A stretch of 64,000 nt of DNA from Laetiporus sulphureus 93-53 (lineage: Eukaryota; Basidiomycota; Agaricomycetes; Polyporales; Laetiporaceae), in assembly GCF_001632365.1 (NCBI RefSeq), contig NW_024468565.1, positions 21,711 to 85,710 on the forward strand, in the 5' to 3' direction. Below the pieces are notes generated by a model. That model was given only the letters and a program-made list of their open reading frames with translations. It did no database searches and was not told the origin of the DNA. Position 1 is the first letter of the stretch. Every line of letters begins with the position of its first letter. This document shows positions 22,841 through 33,640 of this stretch, one piece after another. A program made the position numbers and the translations under genes.

Positions 22841-23542
22841 GTGTGAGTACAGAATGTGGTAATGTGACTTATCTGGGCACTTTCTGAGTTGTGCTATGGG
22901 TCACTATAGAGAGTGCTGCCTGATTGATGTCGAGAGCTAACAAAACATTGAAATCGAGCATAGACTTGTAGAACTGAATAGAGCACACTGCCCTATTGTG
23001 AGGATAGCTGTAGAATGAAAAACTGAGAAATGAACTCTTTGTTTTTGTTTTTTGTGTCATGTATACAACTCATTATATAGATGTAGTATAATGTCTTCTA
23101 GTGTAGCAGAAGACATCTTCGATCTTGTCTATGTTTTTAATCCTCTGAAACAGTACCAAGACATTTTCTGCCTCCTCATCATTGCCGCTTTCAGTTAGAA
23201 AACTAAAAGGTATAGGTCCTCAAAGGTCCAGTAGTCTGCTGTCCTGTGCTTCTCTCACTTAAAGCACATTCTCATTCTTATTTTGCCAAAATCATTCTGC
23301 TCTGCCTTTTCTTCTATGTTCTCATAATCAGTGATGCTAGCGCACAGATCCTGGCTCATCTTCAAGCCTCATGCATGATTCTTCTCAATACTTTACTGCT
23401 TTCTCAGGTTTTTCAGAGTCAGAGGTCCTCATGCTGTTATCTTTAAAGTATTCTGCTTAATTGATATGCATTATTGAGTCATGCAGTCTTTGACTACTCT
23501 TTCAGTTGGGCTTTTGAGTGCAGGACTTTCCAGTGCATATCA
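22841..23542 (-). repeat. Part of a reverse gypsy LTR
   Basis: It matches the second half of the LTR at 20526-21746, from GAGTAC.GAATGTGGTAA to the terminal CCAGTGCATATCA. The first 500 bases of the reverse LTR are absent. It is joined directly to the end of the forward LTR fragment before it, so the two pieces lie in opposite orientation. Confidence 0.7.
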
Positions 23543-24599
23543 GTGATACTGACTCCCATTGCCTCTGACCCATTGAAGGGACATAATATTGCTTTGATCC
23601 TGTGACCCCAGCTGCTGAATGTGTTGAAGGACCTGGACAACTTTCATATAGGAGTGTTATAAAAATCTTTCAAAATCAGCCTGAAATATGCAAAGTTTTG
23701 GACCTCCAGTATGCAAAGTGTGACAAGGCCCATGGCTATGTCATGTTTTATAACAATACATCACATCCATATATCACGCTATGTCTAAGTCAAAAATGTA
23801 TGAATTTGTTTGTGAAACGGCCCGCTACTCTCACATAGGTATGTTATAGAAGAGCTGCAAATGCATTTAATATTGTCACAGACATTTTTTGTTATTCATT
23901 TGTGATCAGAATAAGAAGATCTTGATGAGCAAACTGCAAATTCTGTATTTTCCAAACGTGAGAGGTACAAATCCATGGGATTCAAATGAGACTCAGGGAA
24001 AGGAGAGCTACACAAGGAAAGGCTTGGATGTCACAATGCAGCACAACACGTGCATGTACTATGATGATTACTCAATCAGGAAATCATTTATTTTATGTCA
24101 ATATGTGGCTATATAATGGCCTTGTTGCATCAATGAGCCTTCTCACACATCAATGCCAGTGTTTAGCCACCTAGACATGCCTAGATCAGGGACCCCGACA
24201 CTTATTGAGTCTCTAAATATGCTAAGTTGCAATAAGGAGAAGGGTCTTTTGGGGGCCTCCGAGGTCTGAAATATGCAATCCACGATAAGGAAATCATGAT
24301 TTGGGGCTCCTCGAATATGCTATTTTGTGACACTTCTTATGGAAATTACCTGGGTCCTTACATAGACAACACTTGTCGCAATCTCAATGCTCATCTTCTT
24401 GAGCTTATGATACTTTCACATTCAGAAAACTGCCCAGTTTTCTCTCTTCACCAGTCTGAGGAGCACTTTCACATGAGCAATCTATTATTCATAGAGGCCA
24501 TGCCTGGATGTCACCTATTCCACAGCTGAGATGATGACTGGATCAAGAGTGAGCCACTGCTTCTAGGTCAGCGCAGACAATCACTTTGAATGTATGTAG
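23543..24599. other. Anonymous DNA, no gene seen
   Basis: Only short frames without recognisable domains occur on either strand. Possible traces of old repeats include TGTCACAG at 23875 and TTTGTGACAC at 24326. I see no supportable feature. Confidence 0.5.
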
Positions 24600-25110
24600 C
24601 CTCCAAGCTAGTGATGTCCAGAGCCAGGCTCAGCCTGAAAGCCTGGGCTTGGGCTCAGCTTCAGCAGGCTCAGGCTTGCCAGAATCACAAGCTGGGCCCT
24701 CTGTCAGGGCTTAGGCTTGGCTTGGGCTCAGCCTGGCCTAAGCGCCGGGCTTGTGGCAAGTCACTCTGATTGATGTCTACAGTTCAATTAGTGAGGTAGA
24801 TATCTAAGTAATCCATATGAAAGTCCTTTAACCATGCCTGATGATATGGCCAGCAAATGGCAGAAGGGGTTGGCTCATGAGCACATGCTGGGCAGTAAGA
24901 AGGGGATCACGAGTGACTGAAACCTGACTTGAAGACTGCTTGTTTGACATCACGTGACCTATTACCTTGCTTGAAATGCTGTGGCTGAAAGCCCAGGCTT
25001 GGGCTTGCTCCAATTGGAAGGTGTGCCTGTGCACAAGCTTAGAGAGCACCTGGACCTCACACATGTCCAGCCTAGTAAGGTTGCCATGCAAACCGGACTT
25101 GGAAGCCTAG
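24600..25110. repeat. GCCTGGGCTTGGGCTCAG low-complexity cluster
   Basis: From 24610 to 24760 the phrase GGCTTGGGCTCAGC and variants recur in tandem. A related copy, AAAGCCCAGGCTTGGGCTTG, lies near 24988-25007. No frame with a domain. A decayed simple repeat. Confidence 0.6.
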
Positions 25111-26144
25111 CTAGATCCAAATGTGTGCTCCTCCCCCACTGCCAGTAGCACCTTAGATATCATTGCTTATTTCCTGTTAGAGTACATGGAAATTCCCCTG
25201 CTAATGTAATGTGATGGCCACTGAGTGGCTGAATGATCGAGGATTGATAAGGCCATGCCCGTTCCTGATAAGGTATGTGGTCACACTCCCTGGTGTCTCT
25301 ACTTTCGGACTGCATCGGAATCTGGTGCTCGCTGTGTTTGCATGTGTGTCCGCCATCACCGACGATGGTGGTGCTCTTTCTTCTCTATGTAGGACATTTC
25401 TCCATTGTTTTTTCTCATTTTTTCTTCTATGCACTCCTATCACATGCTGTAAGCAATCTCACTAATATCCATAGTCATAAGTGGAGGTGTGAGGTGCATG
25501 CTCACTGCCACCAACAGTGACCACACCGATCTCTTATATTGGAAGCGTTCCTCCACTGTTTTTGTGTCCTTTTTATCACTAGTAGGCAGCACAATTTATG
25601 ATGCTACTATATAGTTTTGGTGACAAACCCTCCATGGCACAAGTGTGCTCACCACCGCCAATGGCGACAAGCAACATATGGCTCAGACTCATTTTTTCGA
25701 CAAAGTTTTCATTACCTCTTTAGAGTATAATATTGGGGAGTATATTCTGCATGAAATAGACATGGAACAAATAAATAATAGACAATGTGAGAGCAGAACA
25801 TAGTTTGACACCAAGATTCTTGGGAGACTACAAGCCCCTGCCAGGCAAGCTACAGAATGAGGTGTCACCTGCATAGATCAATGCCTATAGAGTCCAACTA
25901 TACTGCTTACTCATCAATGCATCTGCTATGACCACCTCAAACATCTGCAATGGCTACGGAGCTGACATTCTCCTTCTGTGCTCAGTTTGACCTGTTGTGC
26001 AGACCTCATTTCTTCCCCTTGTCAGAATGCAGCTTTCTCGTTATCTTTATAATAGGTACAGCTGACCCATCAGATGAGGAGACAACATTGAGATTGATGA
26101 AATTGGTGAATGGCTCACTGGACATTCTGCACTATTTGTTCAGC
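25111..26144. other. Anonymous DNA, no gene seen
   Basis: It contains pyrimidine-rich stretches (25380-25440) and repeated phrases such as CTCACCACCGCCAATGG, GCTCACTGCCACCAACAG and CCGCCATCACCGACGATGG. No protein domain or RNA gene is recognised. Confidence 0.45.
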
Positions 26145-29087
26145 TCAATTGAAGCAGCGCAGATATCGACAACATGTGCAGTGATAGTGGATGAGGTAGA
26201 TGCATCGATGGGGGCAGTGGCATTGACGAGGGCAGTGACATCGATGGGAGGTGGAATTGACGGGGGCAGAGACCATGGTAATGGCAAGGGATGTGGTAGC
26301 AATCAGGGCAGCAGTGTTGTTGACATTCGAGGTGGATTGACTATCCATGCAGCTACTGATGTGCAAGCCTGCTTTATCTCTGGCTGCATAGGCATGATCA
26401 GCGATGTTGATGTGAGCATCATCACCATTGTTGTCATTGTTGCCACACATTTCTGCCATCTTCACATTGAACTGCATGGTCTCCCATTGTCTGAACTCCT
26501 CATTAGACAAATATTTTCAGTATGTCACACCTGATTCCCAAGCATGGAGCAGAAGCTCCAGCTCACTCTTTGAGCTGACGTCACTAGGACAACAGAACCT
26601 CTTGAGCAGATAATTGATGATGGTAAGGTGAAACTTTGCAGTAATGTTCTCTTCGAAGTTCTGGTAGACCATGTGTTTGATCGAGATCAGTGAAACTTTG
26701 TCTAAACATGCATTAGTGAATATATGACAAGACAGAATGATATCATACTTACTGGCTTTTGCAAGCACCAGCTCAGAGATTCTTGCCTTAAGCTGGAGCA
26801 TCTGCTAGATGTGATTATCAATGAATCCTACCCAAACACCATCAGGGCATGACAGGATAAGCATATGAAATAGAAGGATACCTTCAATCTCAGAGATCGT
26901 GAACCCTTCCATGCATACTGCATAGTTTTCAACTGAGGTCTTTGTCATCATCTCAAGGTAATCTGCAAGGCATTGATTGCTGTAGAAGACAAGCAGATTG
27001 TTGTAAAGTTCTGAGTTCATTTGAACTGCGATCAAGAGGGTCTCAACATCAGTGTGTGTGCTGTGAGCCTGCAGCTGACCAGTCAGGTTAGTATTGGGCA
27101 TCACTCGACAAATACAGCTACTCACCTCATCCTGAATCCTCATCAAAGTCATTTGAGCATCAGAGAACACGGCGAGTGTGACATTATGCTTCGAGTACTT
27201 CTTCATATCTCACTTCTCCTCCAAGCTCTTGATGTCATTTTGAGTCATCATGACACATTCCTCCTTCGACATTGCACTCCACTTTGGCCATAAGTCATTC
27301 ATAACATCTGATGATTTGTACTTGGAAATATCTGGTGAGAGGGCTGATCATCCACAGCGATGTTCAGTCAATGTCGTGAAACAGGTGACTGTGATAATAG
27401 AACTCACTGTCATTCAGATGGTGGAGTTCTCAGTGCTGAAACACATTCTATATGTTGACCTTACAATGGAAGGGTGACTTGCAGGGGCACTGCATGATCA
27501 GGTGATAGTAGTAGTTGTGAGAGTGGTCTTGAAAGCACTCCCTGAGTGTGAAAGCTTGCTTTCAGATCTCTTCACGCACCTGATTCAGTGCCTCATTCAG
27601 CGTCTCCTTGCATTTCCATCATTTCTTGACCAGGAGGGCCTTCTCAATAGGAGTAAGTCTGTATACTGTCTTCCATTTGTGCCTGTGCCACCAAGGTGTC
27701 CTTGACATTTTCAGAGCTCTTGCCATGCTCTTGTGCCTGGCATTCGAGAGGCATTGAAGCAGCCTTTCAGCCACAGTCTGAGCCATATTAGAATGTGTGA
27801 TGATCCTTGGAGAGAAGCACTTGGTCAGAAGCACTTCATGAGATTTTTCATCTGTTGACAGTTGATGGGATCTCAAAGTCTATTGCACATGACTTACACC
27901 CACTCCTTCAGCTTCAGAGAAATTTCGCATTTTAAGTAGTTCTACAACAATCAATATACATTATCAGTCATATCGGTAAGGAGGATGCAGTTCAATGATG
28001 GAGTGAAGGTATTCCAGCTTAGATTCTGGTACCTCCCTGCTTGGCAGCAAATTTTTGAAAGAAAGCAACTGCACAAACTCTATAACATCATCTGCAGTTT
28101 CAAATGCCCTTACAATGTGATCACGCACTGCAAGAGCATACCCATGAGAGTGAAGGTATCTGTCTGCCATTGGTCCCACAGATGAGACTCCTCTGCCCCT
28201 TGTGGCGTGTTTGTATCCCATGGTGGGACTTTGTTCTGTCAGCATTCACTGAGATAATGAACTACTGCTGAGTGAGGATTGCATATGGAGGTGGGCAGGC
28301 ACAGGTGAGAGTTTTCCAGCAGGCATGAAAATGTGAGCTTCTGATGTTTGCCATGTGGAGGTGGAAGCTGCCCTTCAGGCCGTGTGAGTGTGGCCAGTGT
28401 CAGAAAAATCATTACACTGTGTAGCCTCTTGCAATTGAGTTGCATCATGTCTTCCTGTGTGAACATGCACAGTCTGCACTTGCATCGTATGACCTGCCAA
28501 CAATCAACATACATCAATGATGCATCGTGAGCTAGGCACGCACCTTGGAAGGAACTGAATATGCTATTTTTGTCAGCTCTGGCAGATGCTAATGGCTCTA
28601 TGTGGCCTTGTACATCATCTGATGAGATTTGACTTCAGTGAAAGCACTTGCGAATGAGTCTGCATGTCAACTTATCACTTATAATGTGCAATCACAATAC
28701 TGAATTCTCCATAGTAGTATGATGGCGCATGTTAGGTAAGATCCCTTTGTACATGTACAACGTGATGGCTTCATCAAGGTTCTTCTCCTTCTGATGATCT
28801 GCATTCAGGAAGTTCTGAGCATTGGGCTTGCAGTCAGCCCTGAAAAATGTGAGCATAGTTAATCTGTTAATTTTGGATGAAAAGCTCACCAGCTCAAGAA
28901 TATGCCAGTCTTCACCCCACACCACACAATGTACTTCACCTTGTAATTGCCTAAAATCATCTTCGCTATGTGAGATACATGTAACTCCTTCACAATCTGG
29001 TCCACACCTCATCAGCAGGCTCATCGAGACTTCTGGCTGCATCGCAGAAGATTGACTGCAATTTGAACACTTTATATGCCTCGTCAA
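26145..29087 (-). pseudogene. Remnant of an uncharacterised Agaricomycete gene
   Basis: A series of minus-strand frames that read like protein but are broken by stops: 28239-28517 (contains CKCRLC), 27964-28245 (RGRGVSSVGPMADRYLHSHG), 27619-27876 (Arg/Lys-rich), 26805-27206 (TLLIAVQMNSELYN, MTKTSVENYA), 26517-26801 (YQNFEENITAKFHLTI, CPSDVSSKSELELL) and 26145-26510 (YLSNEEFRQW once a stop is read through). From memory, the last blocks resemble widespread uncharacterised Agaricomycete proteins found among transposons. I cannot name a function. A frame at 28692-29087 with several cysteines may be an upstream exon or a separate piece. A 27-base repeat encodes its Cys/His-rich tail near 26200-26290. 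Confidence 0.4.
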
Positions 29088-29707
29088 TGTTCACGCCATG
29101 GACACTAACTGGTAGTGGGTTCTTATATGCACCCAGGGTGACTGGTGGCCTATGTGGAATGATAAGCATGAGTGAGCTGGTTAGTGTTTCACTTGCATCT
29201 CAAGTGATTCATTTAAACTCACTGCTCAGTGTAGATCCTCGGAACCTTGCCTCTAAGAATAACCTAGTATTTATCCATGATATCAAGACAGAGGTGACTT
29301 GGGAATGGGAAGGTAGTCGAGTAAGAAGGAGGTGCAAAGTGAGTTGTTGGTGCATGACACGCGAGCCGCCAGAGTGCAAGCCTGTAGCTCGACTGTGATT
29401 GCAGCTTGCCTGTGGCTGTAGAGTGGAGTCCTGCCACTTTTATGCACCTCACATATATATGCTGCAGTCTATGCATCAGACACTATAATAGATGCTGTAC
29501 TTACACTTGCACTGCTGTATTTGACAGCGTAGAACTGCCATAATCCTCAAGAACACAATTTATGATGGTTTGAGTCCATCATGATACTATCATGAGAGAG
29601 TTTGTGTGCTGTGCAGTGCCACTTTGTATGCTCTCAGTACTCAAATCACAAGAATGTTCAACACGGTGAGGTGATTTGTTTGCAGGGAACCATAATATGT
29701 ACAGTAG
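29088..29707. other. Spacer between the uncharacterised remnant and the KDZ gene, no gene seen
   Basis: Only short frames without domains. It follows the KDZ stop on the minus strand and may hold its 3' UTR. No terminator or RNA gene is recognised. Confidence 0.4.
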
Positions 29708-30601
29708 TTACAGATTAGCAATATAATCTACAAGGCCACTGATGTCACCTTCAATGTCCTTATCAAGTGCCTCAAGTCCTTCATTCTTGTCTTGCTCCTG
29801 CTTGACAACACTGCCAGAGATAATTACCAGTGGCTCGAGAGCAGCTGCAGCACCACCCTTGCATTTGCCAGGAGAGAGGTCACCTGTGAAGCTGTCGAGG
29901 TCAGCTAGTTTCTGCAGCTGAGCAAGATGGCAGATATTCACATTTCTCTGCCTCTCACAGAACTTGTGTAGTGAAGGATATAGCATTGGGTCATGCTGGT
30001 GCGTGTGCTCCAGTACAGATACAAAGATTCACTCTTCATCTAGTATTGTGGTATAGAGCCGGTGCACCTCGATGTTGCAGCGAATCAGCTCCTCGTATGC
30101 ATGTTTAATGTGCAATGACTTCTTCATGAGCTCCCAGATAGCTGGCTTTGTCTATGGCCTATCATGAACATTGTTCTGTGTGTCCTGTAACAGAGTAAAC
30201 TCATCAAGGAAACTATAATGTGATGTCTTCGACCAATCCAGTGTCAGGTGTGGAGGATCGATTGTGAGTCTGGCAGTATTGTATGCCTTGACAGCATGCC
30301 ATATGGCATTGCAGCGAGCTTGCAAAGACTTCGCAATGTGCGTGTGAGCATGATAGGCTGAAACATGTAGAACATTCAGCAAATATCTATAAATCAAATG
30401 AAAAAATCACACACCTGTCTGAGATAGATTCAGCTTGTGCAGCTCAAACAGCCACTGCACAACAAGCTGCTGTAGATTGTCCAATGCACAGTGATATGTG
30501 CACATTGCAATGTACTTGGCTGTTTCGACATACTTGTCATCAGTCGGCTGCCAGCACTGTGATATGTTCATTTGCACCTCCATTGCCAGCAGGTCATGTG
30601 A
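29708..30601 (-). pseudogene. KDZ transposase gene, C-terminal part
   Basis: Minus-strand blocks match the C-terminal region of Kyakuja-Dileera-Zisupton proteins: an amphipathic segment with CWQPTDDKYVETAKYI, then LQQLVVQWLFELHKLNLSQTG, an intron (GTGTGTG...TTTCAG, about 30359-30416), AYHAHTHIAKSLQARCNAIWHAV, LDWSKTSHYSFLDEFTLLQDT, KPAIWELMKKSL and EELIRCNIEV. The protein ends GLVDYIANL with a stop at 29708. The upstream part continues beyond the inserted LTR at 39943. It is broken by insertion and by TGA stops. Confidence 0.85.
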
Positions 30602-31057
30602 TGATATGCACCAAAATGTTCTGTGCTCGGAAACCCTTCTGAAAGAGCAGCTGAGTGCCGTGCGACTCGATAATGCATATCTGTCAAGCAGAACAGTCTG
30701 GACAGACCAGCACGAGGACCTCTGACTCTGAAGAACCTGTGGCAGCAGCACCATATCGCAAAGGGTTGTATATGAGGCTCAGAAATGAGCCAGGACCTGC
30801 ACATTAGCATCGTCGATTATGAGAACAAAGAAGAAGAGACAGAGCAGGATGAGATTGGCAAAGTTGGAACAAAAGTTTGCTCTAAGCGAAAGAAGCGTGG
30901 GGCAGCAGACCACTGAATCCTTGAGAGCCCTTACCTTCCAGTTCCCTGACTGTGAGCAATAATGAGAAGGAGGCGAAGAACATTTTTGGACTGTTTCAAA
31001 GGATCAAAAATGCGAACAAGGATCGGAAATGACTTCTACTACATTAGAAGGTGCTAT

Positions 31058-31754
31058 TGTCACAGCGACGCTAGACAAGAGATCAAAAGACTATAAAAGA
31101 ATGGTCACGTGGAACGTGCCGCCCTGATTCCCCTGATCCCTAAAGGTGGCTAAAGAGCCTAACACTCACTAGCTGTGTAGCAAGTGTCTGAAAGATGATA
31201 GATATATAGTGGAGCTTGGAAAGCTCAGTAGTCGACTGGGTAGTAGACGAGGAGAAACAATCTGAGGTTTCCTCCTCTACATGCTGGTCTTATATACATG
31301 TACAGTGGGCTATCTTACCTAAGCTACCTATCTACGGGTATAAGCTAATGGCCGTACATGAAACAATGGAATGTCCGAAAGTTGAACAATAAGTGGGAAG
31401 ATCGATGGCTGCCACAGCAGCATGTGCAAACATCGTGCCTATCTTGTTTTTCCTTTGTTCTCCAGTGAGAACATCGTGCCTATCTGGCTTCTGGCTAAAC
31501 TAATAGGAAGCGGAGGGCCAATGCCTAACAATAGTCCTTGTTCCCTTTGTTCCCAAATGGGTGCCTCTATTGTATCCTGGAATAGACAGGTCCGACCATA
31601 TCATCCACGGGTCTGGATTATAACATGTGATGTAGACTATCACCTGATCCCTACATGTCGCGTCTGTGGCTGAGTGGTGTGGGATATTGGTGAAGCACGT
31701 GATCTGTGGCATGAGTAAAGTCACGTGTGGACTTTGTGGTGAAAATCTGTGACA
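31058..31754 (-). repeat. 3' LTR of the chromovirus
   Basis: It starts TGTCAC and ends CTGTGACA. It is nearly identical to the LTR at 38496-39161 except for about 31 extra bases after position 31064 (GCGACGCTAGACAAGAG and following). A G-rich polypurine tract, GAGAGGGGGGTAG on the minus strand, abuts it at about 31755-31767. Confidence 0.9.
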
Positions 31755-31772
31755 CTACCCCCCTCTCAAGGC

Positions 31773-32230
31773 TCATTGTCTCGAGGAGCCAAAACCTTTA
31801 TTGCCTCTTCTTGTTGCTCGTAATGGTTGATAGCTTCTGGAGGGAAGCCCTTCTGCATAATACTCGAATATTATCTGGGCTATCCTATCTCCTGGCTTGA
31901 CCGAAAATATGAAATCCGTTGTGTTGATTAGTATGACCTTAAGTTCTCCAGTGTAATCTGGGTCAATGACTCCTGCGCCCACGTCAATTCCTCAAGAAGC
32001 CAGTCTGCTTCATGGAGCTATTCATGTATAGGTGTGTTTAGGAGGGTCGATGGCAACTTTTTTTTTTTCTATCACAGCTCGTGAATGTGGAGGGATTTCA
32101 TGCATTTCTGCTGCAAAAATATTCCATCCGGCTGCCTCACTTGAGGATTTCTTTGGTGATTTGGCAAGGTCTGTCATCTTGTGGTATAGGAAGAACTCAT
32201 CTGGGTGGTCGAACATTTTGATTCTGTGAG
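31773..32230 (-). pseudogene. Chromovirus: dUTPase domain at the C-terminus of Pol
   Basis: dUTPase hydrolyses dUTP and limits uracil in new DNA, which helps reverse transcription. All five family motifs are visible in order: AAGWNIFAAE (motif 1; the usual Asp is Asn), IAP-SRLAS (motif 2), GIDVGAGVIDPDYTGELKV (motif 3), VKPGDRIAQIIF (motif 4) and RGNKGFGSS (motif 5). The stop at 31773 is the natural end. Three TGA stops in motif 2 fall where Arg is expected. The frame is continuous with the chromodomain upstream, so it is a fusion and not a separate gene. dUTPase-bearing gypsy elements have been described in other basidiomycetes, as I recall. Confidence 0.85.
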
Positions 32231-33640
32231 TGGATTTTGGGGCAACTTCATATGAGGACAGTTTGAAGCGTTTTCCACCAAATGTGACAACCCTGATTGG
32301 TGCCTTGGGTGCATCTGGGTGTTGCTGGTGGAATTCTTGAAGAAGCTCATCGGCGTTGGTGAGATTTGTTTGGGGTTCCCATGTATCATCGAAATGGTCA
32401 TAGCCTTTTCATTTAACGAGGTATTGGACCCTTCCCCTCACGACCTTAGAGTCTAGGATTTCTTCAACTTCGAATTCTGGTTCTCCTTCAATTTCTATAG
32501 CTGGGGGCTTTGGGGGCTCATGGTTTGCGACCATGTCGTGATGGTACATGATCAATTTGCTAGCATGAAAGACCGGGTGGACCTTCATTTGCTTGGGCAG
32601 CTCTAGTCTGAATGTGACTGGGCCTAGCTTCTGAAGTGCTTTGTAAGGTCTGAAGTTTTGTGTGCCTAACTTTGCAGATTTGACTTTTACTCTGAGATCC
32701 TTCCCTTTGAGTAGTACTAGGTCTCTGACTTTGAATGGGACTTCTCCCTTTTTCTCGTCGAAGTACCATTTCATCCGTGAAGCTGAAACTTCCAGTGCTG
32801 CCTTTGCCTGTTCTTGTGCCTCAGATCGGTGAGCGAATAGGTGTTTCAATGAAGGATGACATATTGATTTGTGTACGTCGGGTGCCATTTTTGGATGCCG
32901 GCCATATTCAACGAAGAATGGGAAAAGTGCGGTGGACTCATGGGTCTGATTATTGTATGAGAATTCTGCTGTTGGCAGATAGTAGACTCAATCATTTTTC
33001 TGTGGTTACAGTACATGCGTAGATACTGTTTCAACACCTGATTAACCCTTTCTGTCTGGCCATCCGTTTGGGGGTGATATGCTGTAGACATTGTAGACTT
33101 TATACTGAGCTTCTGGCAAAACTCCTGGAATAGTTTACTCGCAAATTGAGTACCTCTGTCTGAGATGATTTGGTGAGGTAATCTGTGGAGTTTGAAGACT
33201 TCATTATAGAATATGTTAGTGACTTGCGACGAGGTAACTGTATCGTCTGTCGCATAAAAGTGCGCTCGCTTCGTGAGTCTGTCTACGACGACAAGTATTG
33301 CCGTCTTCTTTTCTCCCCTAAAGTCCATGGCTGGAGGAAGTTGAGTGATGAGATTGATGGTGACAATCTCCCATGGTCCTCCTGGTACATTATTGGGTTG
33401 TAGTAGTCCATGTGGTTTTTCTCTCGAGTACTTATTGCGTTGACAACTGTCGCAACCTTGTACGTATTTCTTAACCATTACAGACATTCCTGGCCACCAA
33501 TAGTTCTGAGTAATGAGCTCCAATGTCTTGAACCTGCCTGGGTGTCTGGCTGGTAATGTGTCATGATGGAGTTTTATTAGGTCAAGGCATAGCTGTTGAT
33601 CCTTAGGGACATAAACCTTTCCGCGGTGGAGCAGCAGTCC
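32231..33640 (-). pseudogene. Chromovirus: integrase and chromodomain
   Basis: The integrase zinc region ends CDSCQRNK near 33450. The core has VVVDRLTKRAHF, SDRGTQFASKLF and TAYHPQTDGQTERVNQ. The first catalytic Asp, expected as MDFI, reads INLI. A frameshift near 32900 separates the core from the C-terminal domain ([18 protein letters not shown]). The chromodomain spans about 32290-32500: [17 protein letters not shown], then TGA in place of the conserved Trp, then KGYDHFDDTWEP. Chromodomains steer integration to heterochromatin marks. Confidence 0.9.

Noticed and set aside
25950..26534. Plus-strand frame of 194 codons
   Set aside because: It overlaps the minus-strand remnant that has better protein-like features, and part of it is a short tandem repeat.
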